A DNA stretch of 46,273 nucleotides from Micrococcales bacterium (GTDB taxonomy: Bacteria > Actinomycetota > Actinomycetes > Actinomycetales > Microbacteriaceae): positions 1 to 46,273 of the forward strand of contig CANGIU010000011.1 of NCBI GenBank assembly GCA_947454255.1. Reading direction: 5' to 3'. Position 1 is the stretch's first letter, and every line of letters begins with the position of its first letter. Under the pieces are notes generated by a model that was not told where the DNA came from, searched no databases, and worked only from the letters and a program-made list of their open reading frames with translations. A program made the position numbers and the translations under genes. Below, piece after piece: positions 18,794-28,832 of the stretch.

Positions 18794-19171
18794 TTAGGCA
18801 GAACCAAACCTTATTCCCGACCAAATCTGCCACATTCTGACCAACATGATGGCCACAGTTAGCCCCGAGACTCCAATAACTACGGTTGACCAGCGGCTAC
18901 GGTCGATGATCGACCAGCCCACCGCAGCCGGTGGGACAATCAAGGCCGTCAGAATGTAGCCAAAGAATTCAACCGTGTCCCCATGAGCTTGGTGTCCTGT
19001 AGCAACAAGGGTAATAGTTACCGCTAGCTGGACCAGTAGGAATCCTTCAACCAGCGCCACAGCCCCCACCGACCACCAAGACGGCGGACGATTGAAGAGT
19101 CCTAGCAATATGCAGTAAAAGCCTGCGCCAAGAGCTAAAACCAGCTGCGCCTGATAACCCCATTCAAACAT
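18794..19171 (-). CDS. Four-helix membrane protein of unknown function
   Basis: Not recognised as a named family. The 125-residue protein has four hydrophobic helices (about 8–26, 34–56, 68–88 and 93–113) with short loops. Its ATG lies inside the end of truB (8-bp overlap) and GGGGGAG precedes it by about 5 nt, so it is probably cotranslated with truB. Small membrane proteins are often seen next to truB in actinobacteria. It is the last gene before the Pho-controlled pst locus. Confidence 0.75.
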   Translation of the reverse strand: MFEWGYQAQLVLALGAGFYCILLGLFNRPPSWWSVGAVALVEGFLLVQLAVTITLVATGHQAHGDTVEFFGYILTALIVPPAAVGWSIIDRSRWSTVVIGVSGLTVAIMLVRMWQIWSGIRFGSA

Positions 19172-20054
19172 TTGACTCCCCCAGGCTAAAAACCACCAGA
19201 GATTTCAATGACTCGAACCCGGCTCCCTCAACAACAGCGATTAGTTGACCGTCAAGTAGAGCTGCTGTTGGGACTTCAACTTGCCCCTTAATTCTTTTGC
19301 CATGTCGAAGGTCTATCTCATCTTGCTCAGATATCTCGATGAAAGGCAATGAAGTTTTAGCAGCATCTGCCAACCTGATGATCTCGGCTTCCTTTGAAGC
19401 AACAAAACTGTATCCGGTAGCGACATCAAACTCACCGACACGAGTCCTTCTCAAACTGGTTAGGTGTCCCCCAACACCTAAATCATTGCCCAGGTCTCTG
19501 GCTAGCGCTCTGATGTATGTTCCACTAGAACAATCCACCACAACATCAAGATCGATGTGATCTTTAGCAAAACGGATTTCACCGACGACTTCAAACCTTG
19601 AAACAGTAACCTCACGGCTTGGTAAATCAACTTCCTCACCAGCACGAACTCTTGCGTAGGCTCTTTCCCCATCGACCTTGATAGCTGAGACTGCCGATGG
19701 CTTTTGCTGAATTACTCCAGTGAGCTTGGCGATAGCAGAAAGAATTGTTTGCCCCGTTACACCAGCAATTTCATCTTGAGTTGCTTCTTCAAGGACATCG
19801 CCTTCACGATCATCTGTCACGGTTGAGTAACCCAGCCTTATTGTTGCCTCATAGGTTTTATCTTTGCCGACAATGAAGGTCAGTAGTTTTGTTCCAGATT
19901 CAATACCTAAAACTAATAAGCCCGTTGCCATTGGATCCAAAGTTCCGGCGTGACCGACTTTTCTAGTACCAAGAAGTTTTCTAACTTTACTAACCACGTC
20001 ATGACTGGTTATTCCCGCAGGCTTATCAACTAGTAACAATCCAGGAGTTACCAA
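19164..20054 (-). CDS. truB: tRNA pseudouridine(55) synthase TruB
   Basis: Makes pseudouridine 55 in the T-loop of tRNAs. The 296-residue protein opens with GLLLVDKPAGITSHDVV and carries the catalytic aspartate D40 in GHAGTLDPMATG. The RALARDLG motif lies near residue 180 and a C-terminal PUA-like part follows. The start is TTG, 3 nt after rbfA, with only a weak ribosome site, so coupling to rbfA is likely. Confidence 0.95.
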   Translation of the reverse strand: MVTPGLLLVDKPAGITSHDVVSKVRKLLGTRKVGHAGTLDPMATGLLVLGIESGTKLLTFIVGKDKTYEATIRLGYSTVTDDREGDVLEEATQDEIAGVTGQTILSAIAKLTGVIQQKPSAVSAIKVDGERAYARVRAGEEVDLPSREVTVSRFEVVGEIRFAKDHIDLDVVVDCSSGTYIRALARDLGNDLGVGGHLTSLRRTRVGEFDVATGYSFVASKEAEIIRLADAAKTSLPFIEISEQDEIDLRHGKRIKGQVEVPTAALLDGQLIAVVEGAGFESLKSLVVFSLGESNV

Positions 20055-20057
20055 GAA

Positions 20058-20498
20058 TTACTCGTTCTCTTCGTCGATAACTCTTGGCTCTTTATAAGGG
20101 TTCTCACCTGCAGCAAATTCAGCATCCTTTGCAAGCTTTGCCACTTCGGCATCTCTCGCTCTCGCTTGAGCAAGTAGATCATTCATGTGTGCGGCTGTTT
20201 CAGGAATCTCATCGGATATGAATTCAATAGTTGGCGTCAATCTGATTGACAGTTGTCTACCAATTTCACCGCGAATTTTTCCACGGTGACGCTCAATCAC
20301 ATCATTGCTCTTTGATCTTGCAGCAGCATCTCCAAAGAAGGTGTAGAAAATCTTGGCATGTGACAAATCAGGAGTAACTCTCACATCAGTGATTGTGACA
20401 AATCCTAAATCTGGATCTTTAACTACCTTCTCAAGCGCATCTGCAGTTAGAACTTTAATTCTCTCTGCAAGACGCCTAGCTCTTGCTGCATCAACCAT
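20058..20498 (-). CDS. rbfA: 30S ribosome-binding factor RbfA
   Basis: Late-stage 30S maturation factor. The 146-residue protein shows the KH-type core: RRLAERIKVL near the N-terminus, TDVRVTPDLSHAKIF (about 37–51), and the family-typical LRLTPTIEF-like segment. An acidic, Lys/Ala-rich tail extends beyond the usual end. Its ATG overlaps the infB stop by one base (TAATG). infB–rbfA–truB is the standard order. Confidence 0.95.
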   Translation of the reverse strand: MVDAARARRLAERIKVLTADALEKVVKDPDLGFVTITDVRVTPDLSHAKIFYTFFGDAAARSKSNDVIERHRGKIRGEIGRQLSIRLTPTIEFISDEIPETAAHMNDLLAQARARDAEVAKLAKDAEFAAGENPYKEPRVIDEENE

Positions 20499-23083
20499 TA
20501 GACCCTCGGCTTCTCACGCATTTCGTAAGTCTCGATGATGTCGCCAAGCTCAATCTCATTGAAACCAGCAAGTCCAATACCACATTCGAAGTCTGTCTTG
20601 ACTTCGTTGGCATCATCCTTGAATCTCTTCAATGATTCGATCTTTAGGTTCTCTGCAAGCATTGTTCCGCCTCTAGAGATTCTTGCCAATGAATTACGCT
20701 TTATCGATCCGGAACGAACAATCGAACCAGCAATCGTGCCGACCTTAGAAGACTTGAAGATCTCTCGAACTTCAGCGGTTCCAAGTTGGGCCTCTTCGTA
20801 TTCAGGCTTGAGCATGCCCTTAAGTGACTTCTCGATGTCTTCAAGAGCCGCATAGATCACGCTGTATTGACGGATTTCAACACCTTCACGGTCAGCGCGT
20901 TCCTTAGCCTTGTTATCTGGCTTGACATTGAATCCGATGATGATTGCACTGTCAACTGTGGCAAGGTTCACATCAGATTCAGTAATTGCACCAACACCGC
21001 GGTGAATGATTCGAAGTTGAACTGAATCATCGACTTCAATCTTCAACAACGAGTCTTCAAGAGCTTCAACAGCACCAGAAACGTCACCTTTGATAACCAA
21101 GTTGAGAGCTTCAACCTTGCCATCTTCAAGTGCCTTGGTGAAGTCTTCGAGGCTAACGCGCTTACGAGTCTTAGCAAGCAGAGCATTACGGTCCGCAGCT
21201 TCACGCTTCTCAGCGATCTGTCTTGCCTGACGTTCATCTTCGGTAACCACGAATGTGTCACCGGCACGAGGAACAGACTGAAGACCTAGAACCTGAACTG
21301 GTCTAGAAGGTTCAGCCGCTTCAACAGCAGCACCATTCTCATCAAACATTGCACGAACGCGACCATGAGCAGCACCGGCAACAATAGAATCTCCAACTCG
21401 TAGTGTTCCTGACTGAATCAAAACAGTTGCAACTGATCCACGGCCCTTATCAAGATTTGCTTCGATCGCAACACCACGTGCATCACGATGAGGGTTCGCA
21501 CGAAGATCTAGTGCAGCATCAGCGGTTAGAAGCACTGCGTCTAGCAACTGCTGAATACCAGCACCGGTCAGAGCAGAGACATCAACAAACATGACATCGC
21601 CACCATACTCTTCAGCAACCAAATTGAATTCAGTAAGCTGTTGACGAATTTTTGCAGGGTTTGCACCTTCTTTATCAACCTTGTTCACTGCAACAACAAT
21701 TGGAACTCCAGCTGATTGTGCGTGGTTCAAAGCTTCAACAGTCTGAGGCATAACACCGTCATCAGCAGCAACAACAAGAATTGCAATGTCAGTTACCTGA
21801 GCACCACGAGCACGCATAGCGGTAAATGCTTCGTGACCAGGTGTGTCAATGAATGTGATTGCCCTATCGATACCTTCGTGGTTGGTGTGAACTTGGTAAG
21901 CACCGATGTGCTGTGTAATTCCACCTGCTTCACCGCCCTGAACATTCGCGTTACGAATCTTGTCAAGCAATCTGGTCTTACCGTGGTCAACGTGACCCAT
22001 CACAGTAACAACCGGAGCGCGGTATTCAAGATCTTCTTCGTCTTCTTCATATTCGGTTGAAATATCTAAACCGAATGAGTCGAATAGTTCTTTCTCTTCA
22101 TCTTCAGGAGAAACGATTTCAATCTTGTAGCCAAGTTCAACACCGAGGATTTGGAAAGTGTCCTCATCCAAAGACGCAGTCGCTGTGGCCATTTGACCAA
22201 GAGCAAAAAGCACTGTAATCAGCTGTCCCGCATTGGCATCAATCTTGTCTGCGAAGTCCTGAATAGATGCTCCACGACGAAGACGAATTACTGTGTTGCC
22301 ATCACCGCGTGGAACAACTGCTCCACCTAGGCTCGGTGCTGAACGTAATTCGAATTCTTCACGTTTTGCTCTCTTAGACTTTCTAGCCTTTGAAGCATTT
22401 CTAGATCCACCTTTACCGAAAGCACCGGCTGCTCCGCCGCCACGACCGCGGCCACCAGCACCTGGTCTTCCACCTGGGCCACCGAAACCTGGAGCTCCGC
22501 CTGGAGCACCTGCTCCACCTGGACGAGGCGCGCCAGTTCCAGCTGGCCTTCCAGCACCTGCTGGTCGAGGACCACCTGGTCTGGAAGTTGGCGCACCGGC
22601 ACCAGCAGGACGAGGCCCACCTGGACGTGTGCTTGGCTGACCTGGACGGCCCATACCCTGATTAGTTGCGAATGGGTTATTACCTGGGCGAGCCATAGGA
22701 CGTGGGATACCCATACCTTGGTTTGCCGCAAAAGGATTATTTCCTGGACGTGGAATACCAGGAACTGCAGAAGGTGCTGCAGGAGCCGGGGCTTCTGCCT
22801 TTATTTCTACAGGTGCGCTTGGATCTACTGGCTTAGCATCAACTACTGGAGCAGCTTCGGCTTCTGCCTTAGTTGCCTTTGCCTTAGTTGCCTTTTCGAC
22901 CTTAGGGGCTTCTTCTTTTGGCTTAGCGTTTGGATACGCTGCACGTAGCTTGTTGGCAACCGGTGGTGCAATGGTTGACGAACCGGACTTTACGTACTCG
23001 CCTAAATCTTTTAATTTGGCTAAAGCTTCAGCGGTATCAATACCGAGTTCTTTAGCAATGTCGTATACGCGTGGTAGCGCCAC
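20498..23083 (-). CDS. infB: Translation initiation factor IF-2
   Basis: GTPase that brings initiator tRNA to the ribosome. The 861-residue protein has an N-terminal IF2-N fold (1–50), an Ala/Lys/Pro linker and a Gly/Pro/Arg-rich low-complexity region (about 105–225), then a second IF2-N segment and the G domain. G1 is GHVDHGKT (363–370), G3 DTPGHE near 413, G4 NKVD near 467. The linker contains a duplicated unit, [14 protein letters not shown], at about 112–125 and 132–145. The start is GTG with AGGAG about 8 nt upstream. The proline-rich open frames on the opposite strand are by-products of this composition. Confidence 0.97.
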   Translation of the reverse strand: MALPRVYDIAKELGIDTAEALAKLKDLGEYVKSGSSTIAPPVANKLRAAYPNAKPKEEAPKVEKATKAKATKAEAEAAPVVDAKPVDPSAPVEIKAEAPAPAAPSAVPGIPRPGNNPFAANQGMGIPRPMARPGNNPFATNQGMGRPGQPSTRPGGPRPAGAGAPTSRPGGPRPAGAGRPAGTGAPRPGGAGAPGGAPGFGGPGGRPGAGGRGRGGGAAGAFGKGGSRNASKARKSKRAKREEFELRSAPSLGGAVVPRGDGNTVIRLRRGASIQDFADKIDANAGQLITVLFALGQMATATASLDEDTFQILGVELGYKIEIVSPEDEEKELFDSFGLDISTEYEEDEEDLEYRAPVVTVMGHVDHGKTRLLDKIRNANVQGGEAGGITQHIGAYQVHTNHEGIDRAITFIDTPGHEAFTAMRARGAQVTDIAILVVAADDGVMPQTVEALNHAQSAGVPIVVAVNKVDKEGANPAKIRQQLTEFNLVAEEYGGDVMFVDVSALTGAGIQQLLDAVLLTADAALDLRANPHRDARGVAIEANLDKGRGSVATVLIQSGTLRVGDSIVAGAAHGRVRAMFDENGAAVEAAEPSRPVQVLGLQSVPRAGDTFVVTEDERQARQIAEKREAADRNALLAKTRKRVSLEDFTKALEDGKVEALNLVIKGDVSGAVEALEDSLLKIEVDDSVQLRIIHRGVGAITESDVNLATVDSAIIIGFNVKPDNKAKERADREGVEIRQYSVIYAALEDIEKSLKGMLKPEYEEAQLGTAEVREIFKSSKVGTIAGSIVRSGSIKRNSLARISRGGTMLAENLKIESLKRFKDDANEVKTDFECGIGLAGFNEIELGDIIETYEMREKPRV

Positions 23084-23102
23084 TTAATTTCTCCTGTCTG
23101 GG

Positions 23103-23123
23103 GCCTACCCAGTCAGGGCAGGC
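23103..23123 (-). other. Stem-loop before infB
   Basis: In the 90-bp ylxR–infB gap, GCCTGCCC/GGGTAGGC forms an 8-bp stem (one G·U) with loop TGACT on the minus strand, about 10 nt before the AGGAG ribosome site. No U-run follows, so it is not an obvious terminator. Confidence 0.4.
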
Positions 23124-23173
23124 TTTAGTGCTTTGAGGCTCTCATTTCGAGGTTCTCATTAGTTTTCTAACAT

Positions 23174-23431
23174 CTATTCGGCCTGTTCTATAAATTTGGC
23201 TAGATCATTTACTTGCTCTGGAATCTGCACTTTCGCCTTCAAAGCCCTGCTGAATGCACTGCGTTCGATTGCAGTTTGCAGACAACTGAGACTTGAATGA
23301 AGCCACACACCGCGACCTGGCAGGTTCTTAGCGGAATCAATACTCAATAAACCATGAATACTGACTAATCGCAATAAATCTGCTCGATTGCCGTGTTGAC
23401 GACAGCCAACGCAAGTTCTAACTGGATTCAT
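23174..23431 (-). CDS. ylxR: YlxR family RNA-binding protein
   Basis: Small DUF448 protein that sits between nusA and infB in most Gram-positives; thought to bind RNA or modulate RNase P or transcription. The 85-residue sequence has the signature RTCVGCR (residues 5–11) and PGRGVWLH (about 38–45). The region from nusA to infB is slightly loose here (57 and 90 bp gaps). The ATG is the conserved N-terminus although its ribosome site is weak. Confidence 0.9.
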   Translation of the reverse strand: MNPVRTCVGCRQHGNRADLLRLVSIHGLLSIDSAKNLPGRGVWLHSSLSCLQTAIERSAFSRALKAKVQIPEQVNDLAKFIEQAE

Positions 23432-23488
23432 TCTACTGCCTGCACCCTAGAAAGCCCTAGCCTAAAGAGAACCGGACTAAGCCCTGAT

Positions 23489-24523
23489 TTATTCTTCATC
23501 CCCCATGTCATCAGACATGATGTCGATTTTTGCTCCAGTTAGCTTGCTGGCAAGCCTTGAGTTCTGACCCTCTTTACCAATCGCCAGAGACAACTGGTAT
23601 TCAGGAACAAGAACTCTAACCTTAGGTCTTTCGTCCTTTGGCGCATCCTTTTCATTGACTATAAATGCTGCAGAAACCTTCGCTGGCGACAGCGCTTGGG
23701 CAACAAACTTAGAGATATCATCTGAATAATCTACGATGTCGATCTTTTCGTCATTCAGTTCAGCTGTAACGGCTCGAACTCGCTGACCCAGTTCACCAAT
23801 ACATGCACCCTTGGCATTTAGGCCAGGTACAGAAGTTCTAACTGCAATCTTTGTTCTCTGACCTGCTTCACGGGCCACCTGGACGATTTCTACCTGTCCA
23901 TTTGCAATTTCTGGCACTTCAAGTGCGAAAAGCTTACGAATCAAGCTCGGGTGGGTGCGAGATACATTCATCTGCACCTGACCACGAACATTCTTATCAA
24001 CCTTTGTTACATAGAAACGCATTCTCTTGCCGTGTGAGTAATCTTCACCTGGAACTTGCTCTTCAGGAGGCAAAATAGCCTCAACATCGCCTATTTTTAC
24101 GTAAACCATGAATGGACGCGGGCCCTGTTGGATTTCACCAGCAACGATATCCTCAACCTTGGCTTTGAATTCGCCGTAAAGACCTTCATCTGTTAGACCA
24201 CGAATACGTTGGGCGATGACCTGCTTAGCCGCAGCTGCAGCGATACGTCCAAAGTTTTCCGGTGTCTTGTCAACCTCAGGGATCTTGACGCCATCAGCTG
24301 TCTCAGTTAGAAGCTTGTCAGAAGCATCACGTTCCTCGGTATCAGGAACCATGATTGCAACCTTGCCGGTCTTTTGGTCTAAAACTGCTCGTGCTGAGTC
24401 GTTGTGCCCAACACTTTTGTTATAGGCAGCGACGATGGCTGCTTCAATGATTTCGACGAGTTCGGCAAAAGGGATCTCTCGGTCACGCTCAACAAGTCGC
24501 AGAGCATTCAAATCGATATCCAT
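23489..24523 (-). CDS. nusA: Transcription termination/antitermination factor NusA
   Basis: RNA polymerase-associated factor for pausing, termination and rRNA antitermination. The 344-residue protein has the N-terminal polymerase-binding domain (1–120), an S1 domain (about 125–195) and two KH domains; LAIGKEGQNSRLA is the second KH core. It lacks the C-terminal acidic repeats of proteobacterial NusA, as usual in actinobacteria. AGGAGG lies 7 nt before the ATG. rimP, its normal upstream partner, is missing; proS ends 52 bp before the start. Confidence 0.96.
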   Translation of the reverse strand: MDIDLNALRLVERDREIPFAELVEIIEAAIVAAYNKSVGHNDSARAVLDQKTGKVAIMVPDTEERDASDKLLTETADGVKIPEVDKTPENFGRIAAAAAKQVIAQRIRGLTDEGLYGEFKAKVEDIVAGEIQQGPRPFMVYVKIGDVEAILPPEEQVPGEDYSHGKRMRFYVTKVDKNVRGQVQMNVSRTHPSLIRKLFALEVPEIANGQVEIVQVAREAGQRTKIAVRTSVPGLNAKGACIGELGQRVRAVTAELNDEKIDIVDYSDDISKFVAQALSPAKVSAAFIVNEKDAPKDERPKVRVLVPEYQLSLAIGKEGQNSRLASKLTGAKIDIMSDDMGDEE

Positions 24524-24575
24524 GAGACGCCTCCTGGCCGCTAGTAAGTTATGCGAGCGACTAGGGCTTTTGGCT

Positions 24576-26330
24576 CTAGATCGACTCGGTCACCGCTAAT
24601 TCTACCTTGACCGAGCGCCGCTCGCCAGAGCGTCTATCCCAAAGGTCAACTTCGCCCTGTTCTAGCCCCCTACCAACAATGATGATATTTGGGATTCCAA
24701 GTAATTCGGCATCGCTGAATTTGACCCCAGGGCTTACTTTCAAACGGTCATCCAAAAGCACGGACTTCCCCGCAGCCTCAAGTTCTAGAGCTAGTTTCTC
24801 AGCAGTCTGGAAGACAACCTCGTCTTTACCAGCTGCCACAATGTGGATATCTGCTGGAGAAACTGTTTCAGGCCAGATCAGCCCTTTCTCATCGTTATTA
24901 GCTTCGGCAACTACAGCAATGATTCTCGTGACACCGATTCCATAGGAACCCATAGTGACAGTAACTAATTTGCCATTCTCGTCTAGAACTTTGAGGTCAA
25001 GTGCTTGAGCATATTTGCGCCCCAATTGGAAAACGTGACCAATTTCGATGCCTCGAGCAAGTTCCAAAGGCCCACTACCATCAGGAGCTGGATCTCCAGC
25101 TCGAATTTCAGCCACATCTGCAACTCCGTCGGACGAGAAATCTCTGCCCGCTACCAAGTTGAAGATGTGCTTATCTGAATGATTAGCGCCAGCAACCCAA
25201 ATAGTTCCCTTAACAATTCGCGGATCTAAGAGATAGCGAATCTTTGACTCTGCTTTTTCACCTAAGAACTGCAAACCATTTTTGATCGGCCCAATAAAGC
25301 CCTTAACCAATCCAGGGTTCTTGGCAAAATCTTCATCAGTCGCAGGTTCAACTTCATAGCCAGGGAATGCAACTTCAGCGCGCTTAGGTTCCATCTCACG
25401 ATCACCTGGGATGCCAACCACAACTAATGACCGTTTGTGATTAACATCGGTGAGGGCTAGAACAATGTGCTTCAAAGTATTTGCAGCAGTGATAGCCGAT
25501 AAACCAAGTTCGTTATTCGCATATGAAACAACTGCATCGATTGTCTTCGTTCCTGGAGTGTCATGAATCACAGAATCCGGAAGACCCTCGACACTCTGTT
25601 CAGAAGGGGAACTTATGGTGACAGCTTCTACGTTTGCTGCATAACCACCGGCAGATCGCACAAAGGTATCTTCACCAATTGGAGATGGTGAAAGGAACTC
25701 TTCGCTCGCTGAACCACCCATAGCTCCAGCGTCAGCCTTGACTATTACGTACTCAATTCCTAGCCTCGTAAAAATGCGCTCATAAGCATCGCGTTGCGCA
25801 TGATATGAAGTAACTAGCCCTTCATCAGTCACGTCGAATGAATAGGCATCCTTCATTACAAACTCACGGCCACGAAGAAGTCCTGCCCTTGGGCGAGCTT
25901 CATCACGATACTTGTTCTGAATTTGATAAAGAGTTAGAGGAAGATCTTTGTAACTTGAATAGAGGTCTTTTACGAGAAGCGTAAACATCTCTTCATGAGT
26001 TGGAGCTAAAAGATAATCCGCTTTCTTGCGGTCTTGGAGACGGAAAAGATTATCGCCATACTCAGTCCAGCGACCAGTTGTTTCAAAAGGTTCTCTAGGC
26101 AACAGTGCTGGGAAGAATACTTCTTGAGCCCCTGCGCGATTCATCTCTTCACGAACAATTTGCTCTACTTTAGCCTTCACAGCCAGGCCAAGGGGAAGCC
26201 AAGTGTAGATACCAGGAGCGGCACGTCTGATGTATCCAGCACGTACCAGCAGCTTATGGCTATCAACTTCTGCTTCTGCAGGGTCTTCACGCAAGGTACG
26301 AAGGAATAACTGCGACATACGAAGCAACAT
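24576..26330 (-). CDS. proS: Prolyl-tRNA synthetase
   Basis: Class II synthetase of the bacterial type. The 584-residue protein contains motif 2 ([16 protein letters not shown]), followed by the conserved VMKDAYSFD, the INS editing insertion (about 230–400, with [12 protein letters not shown]), motif 3 ([10 protein letters not shown]) and the anticodon-binding C-terminus with a GxxLLDDR-type block. AAGGA precedes the ATG by about 9 nt; a second in-frame ATG at 26318 is possible. It follows ispG after 2 nt. Confidence 0.97.
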   Translation of the reverse strand: MLLRMSQLFLRTLREDPAEAEVDSHKLLVRAGYIRRAAPGIYTWLPLGLAVKAKVEQIVREEMNRAGAQEVFFPALLPREPFETTGRWTEYGDNLFRLQDRKKADYLLAPTHEEMFTLLVKDLYSSYKDLPLTLYQIQNKYRDEARPRAGLLRGREFVMKDAYSFDVTDEGLVTSYHAQRDAYERIFTRLGIEYVIVKADAGAMGGSASEEFLSPSPIGEDTFVRSAGGYAANVEAVTISSPSEQSVEGLPDSVIHDTPGTKTIDAVVSYANNELGLSAITAANTLKHIVLALTDVNHKRSLVVVGIPGDREMEPKRAEVAFPGYEVEPATDEDFAKNPGLVKGFIGPIKNGLQFLGEKAESKIRYLLDPRIVKGTIWVAGANHSDKHIFNLVAGRDFSSDGVADVAEIRAGDPAPDGSGPLELARGIEIGHVFQLGRKYAQALDLKVLDENGKLVTVTMGSYGIGVTRIIAVVAEANNDEKGLIWPETVSPADIHIVAAGKDEVVFQTAEKLALELEAAGKSVLLDDRLKVSPGVKFSDAELLGIPNIIIVGRGLEQGEVDLWDRRSGERRSVKVELAVTESI

Positions 26331-26332
26331 AA

Positions 26333-27490
26333 TTAGTCCTTCTTTGCCACTACAACTTGAGGAGAGCCAACCAAGGCCGGATCCATTTCTGCCGCCAAGC
26401 GGTTTGCTTCCTCAATCAGAGTTGCAACAATTTCGCTTTCAGGGACAGTCTTAATTACTTCACCCTTAACAAAAATTTGACCTTTACCATTTCCTGACGC
26501 GACACCTAGATCGGCTTCTCTTGCTTCCCCAGGGCCATTGACAACACAGCCCATAACTGCAACACGAAGTGGAACAGTCATGTTTTCCAGACCAGCAGTC
26601 ACATCTTCCGCAAGCTTGTAAACATCAACCTGAGCACGCCCACAGGATGGGCATGAAACAATTTCAAACTTACGTGGACGAAGATTCAGAGATTCAAGAA
26701 TCTTGGAACCAACCTTGATTTCTTCTACAGGTGGAGCAGATAGAGAAACTCGAATAGTGTCTCCGATTCCTTTGCTCAACAAAGCACCAAAAGCTACAGA
26801 AGATTTGATTGTCCCTTGGAAAGCTGGGCCTGCTTCGGTAACACCTAAATGAAGTGGCCAGTCTCCTCTTTCAGCAAGAAGCTCATAAGCCTTGACCATC
26901 ACAACTGGGTCGTTGTGCTTTACCGAAATCTTAAAATCATGGAAGTCATGCTCTTCAAAAAGCGATGCTTCCCAAACCGCAGACTCAACTAATGCCTCGG
27001 CTGTCGGTTTGCCGTACTTCTGCAATAGTCGCGGATCTAGCGAGCCAGCGTTTACTCCAATACGAATTGATACTCCTGCATCTTTTGCAGCCTTCGCAAT
27101 CTCCCCCACCTTGTCGTCGAATTGACGGATGTTGCCAGGGTTTACACGCACTGCACCACAGCCTGCTTCAATAGCTTGGAAAACATATTTAGGTTGGAAG
27201 TGAATGTCAGCGATTACGGGAATCTGAGACTTTTTCGCAATAATTCTGAGCACATCTGCGTCATCCTGGGATGGGCAGGCAACACGAACAATGTCACATC
27301 CAGAAGCTGTTAGCTCCGCGATCTGCTGAAGCGTCGCGTTGATATCTGTGGTTGGTGTAGTAGTCATGGACTGCACCGAAATTGGGGCGTCGCCTCCAAC
27401 TGCAACATTTCCGACCATGATTTGCCTAGTTTTACGGCGTGGAGTCAGCACCGGAGGTGTGTTAGGAAGCCCAAGATTTATAGCTGGCAC
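26333..27490 (-). CDS. ispG: 4-hydroxy-3-methylbut-2-en-1-yl diphosphate synthase
   Basis: Iron–sulfur enzyme, penultimate step of the MEP isoprenoid pathway. The 385-residue protein has an N-terminal TIM barrel ([22 protein letters not shown]) and a C-terminal ferredoxin-reductase-like part. Its [4Fe–4S] ligands are C280, C283 (CPSC), C315 and E322 (CVVNGPGEA). The start is GTG. dxr, the second MEP enzyme, is two genes away, with the Rip1-type protease between them, as in mycobacteria. Confidence 0.96.
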   Translation of the reverse strand: MPAINLGLPNTPPVLTPRRKTRQIMVGNVAVGGDAPISVQSMTTTPTTDINATLQQIAELTASGCDIVRVACPSQDDADVLRIIAKKSQIPVIADIHFQPKYVFQAIEAGCGAVRVNPGNIRQFDDKVGEIAKAAKDAGVSIRIGVNAGSLDPRLLQKYGKPTAEALVESAVWEASLFEEHDFHDFKISVKHNDPVVMVKAYELLAERGDWPLHLGVTEAGPAFQGTIKSSVAFGALLSKGIGDTIRVSLSAPPVEEIKVGSKILESLNLRPRKFEIVSCPSCGRAQVDVYKLAEDVTAGLENMTVPLRVAVMGCVVNGPGEAREADLGVASGNGKGQIFVKGEVIKTVPESEIVATLIEEANRLAAEMDPALVGSPQVVVAKKD

Positions 27491-27563
27491 TTTAGATAAC
27501 TACTTTCTGCTGTCTAGCGATGTCTCAAGTCTAAATGCCAAGCCTGTTTTCAGTGCGAAAGCC

Positions 27564-28796
27564 CTAGATGTGAAAGGGGTTCACAATGTCTCTCACTATG
27601 AGAATCAAGCTGAGTACAAGCAGTAGCCCCGCTACGAAGTACGCAATCGGCATCATTTTGCTGGTGTCCACTGGTTCCTCAAGAGTCTTGCCTCTGATTC
27701 TCCAAATTCCACGTTTGATCCATTCATAGATACCAGCCGCAATGTGACCGCCATCAAGTGGAACTAAAGGCACCATGTTAAATACGAAGAGGGCAACGTT
27801 TAGAGACATCAGCAAACTTAACTGTGAAGCGACTTTGTCTTCAAAAGAAATATCCGAGCTTGCTGCAATCTCTCCAGAGAATTGACCTAATCCAATAATT
27901 GATATTGCACCGTTCTGGTTTCTTGGAGTTCCTGGGTTCAGTTCACCTATTGCACTAACAGCCTGCATCGGAAGCTGAACAATCAACTCAGCTGTGGATA
28001 CCAGCATTGACCCTAACTGGATGACTGCACCTACTGGAGTTTGTTGGATTCTTTCAGCTTTGAGGTAGACACCTAGGTAAGGTTTACTGGTTCCATCCAA
28101 GTTCAGAGTTACTGGCGTTATCGATAATGTTTGCTCGACGCCAGCTCTTAGAACTTTGATTGAAGTTACCTTGCCGACTGTAGATCTAAGAATTGGTTCA
28201 ACATCAGACCAAAGATTTACTTTGCTTCCATTTATTTCAAGGATCTTATCTCCAGCTTTCAAACCAGCAATTGATGATGGTGATGGATCCCCCACCTTGT
28301 CGCAGTTTGGATTAGTAGCCGTAGGAATGCAGGGAACGATTTGGTTAATTGTTGTAGTTCGCCCATAACTACCAAAACCACAAAATAAAACGAATGCAAG
28401 AACTAGAGCAATAACAAGATTGGCAAATGGCCCACCAAACATAATGATGAGTTTCTTCCAAGGTTTGAGGAGATAGAAAGTCCGATTTTGATCTTCAGCT
28501 GAAACCTCCTCTTCATTTCCGCGGTTTCTAAACCCAGCATTCTTGAATGCGCTGGCAGGAGGAATCATTCCAATCATTTGAATGTATCCGCCTAGCGGGA
28601 TAGCTTTGATGCCATATTCAGTGTCCCCTCTTCTTCTTGAAAAGAGTGTGGGGCCAAAACCAATCATGTACTTGGTTACTTTGACGCCAAATTTCTTTGC
28701 AGGCCAGAGATGGCCGATTTCATGCAACCCTATTGAAAGTGCTAGGCCCAATAGAAGAATTAGCCAACCGGTGATGAAATTTAGAAATGAAATCAT
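27564..28796 (-). CDS. Site-2 protease / M50 zinc metalloprotease (Rip1/RseP type)
   Basis: Intramembrane protease that cleaves transmembrane anti-sigma factors and similar targets. The 410-residue protein has zinc motif HEIGH (residues 25–29) in the first helix, a single PDZ domain (about 160–240) and the second active-site motif VPLDGGH near 350, with helices at both ends. The gene order dxr–this gene–ispG is that of mycobacterial rip1. TAGGTT sits 6 nt before the ATG. Substrates cannot be told from the window. Confidence 0.94.
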   Translation of the reverse strand: MISFLNFITGWLILLLGLALSIGLHEIGHLWPAKKFGVKVTKYMIGFGPTLFSRRRGDTEYGIKAIPLGGYIQMIGMIPPASAFKNAGFRNRGNEEEVSAEDQNRTFYLLKPWKKLIIMFGGPFANLVIALVLAFVLFCGFGSYGRTTTINQIVPCIPTATNPNCDKVGDPSPSSIAGLKAGDKILEINGSKVNLWSDVEPILRSTVGKVTSIKVLRAGVEQTLSITPVTLNLDGTSKPYLGVYLKAERIQQTPVGAVIQLGSMLVSTAELIVQLPMQAVSAIGELNPGTPRNQNGAISIIGLGQFSGEIAASSDISFEDKVASQLSLLMSLNVALFVFNMVPLVPLDGGHIAAGIYEWIKRGIWRIRGKTLEEPVDTSKMMPIAYFVAGLLLVLSLILIVRDIVNPFHI

Positions 28797-28802
28797 GCTC
28801 CA

Positions 28803-28808
28803 AACCTA
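28803..28808 (-). promoter_or_regulatory. Putative leaderless -10 box of the site-2 protease gene
   Basis: TAGGTT on the minus strand followed by TGGAGC and the ATG. The GGAG is too close to the start to be an ideal ribosome site. Confidence 0.45.
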
Positions 28809-28832
28809 CTTACCAAGACTGACATTTGGCTG

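Noticed and set aside
22293-22640. Proline-rich open frame on the plus strand opposite infB
   Set aside because: It is the complement of the Gly/Pro/Arg-rich IF2 linker; its composition follows directly from that and it has no ribosome site or recognisable family.
22640-22760. Short direct repeats as a possible CRISPR or mobile element
   Set aside because: They encode the duplicated [14 protein letters not shown] unit of the IF2 linker, in frame and with only two copies.
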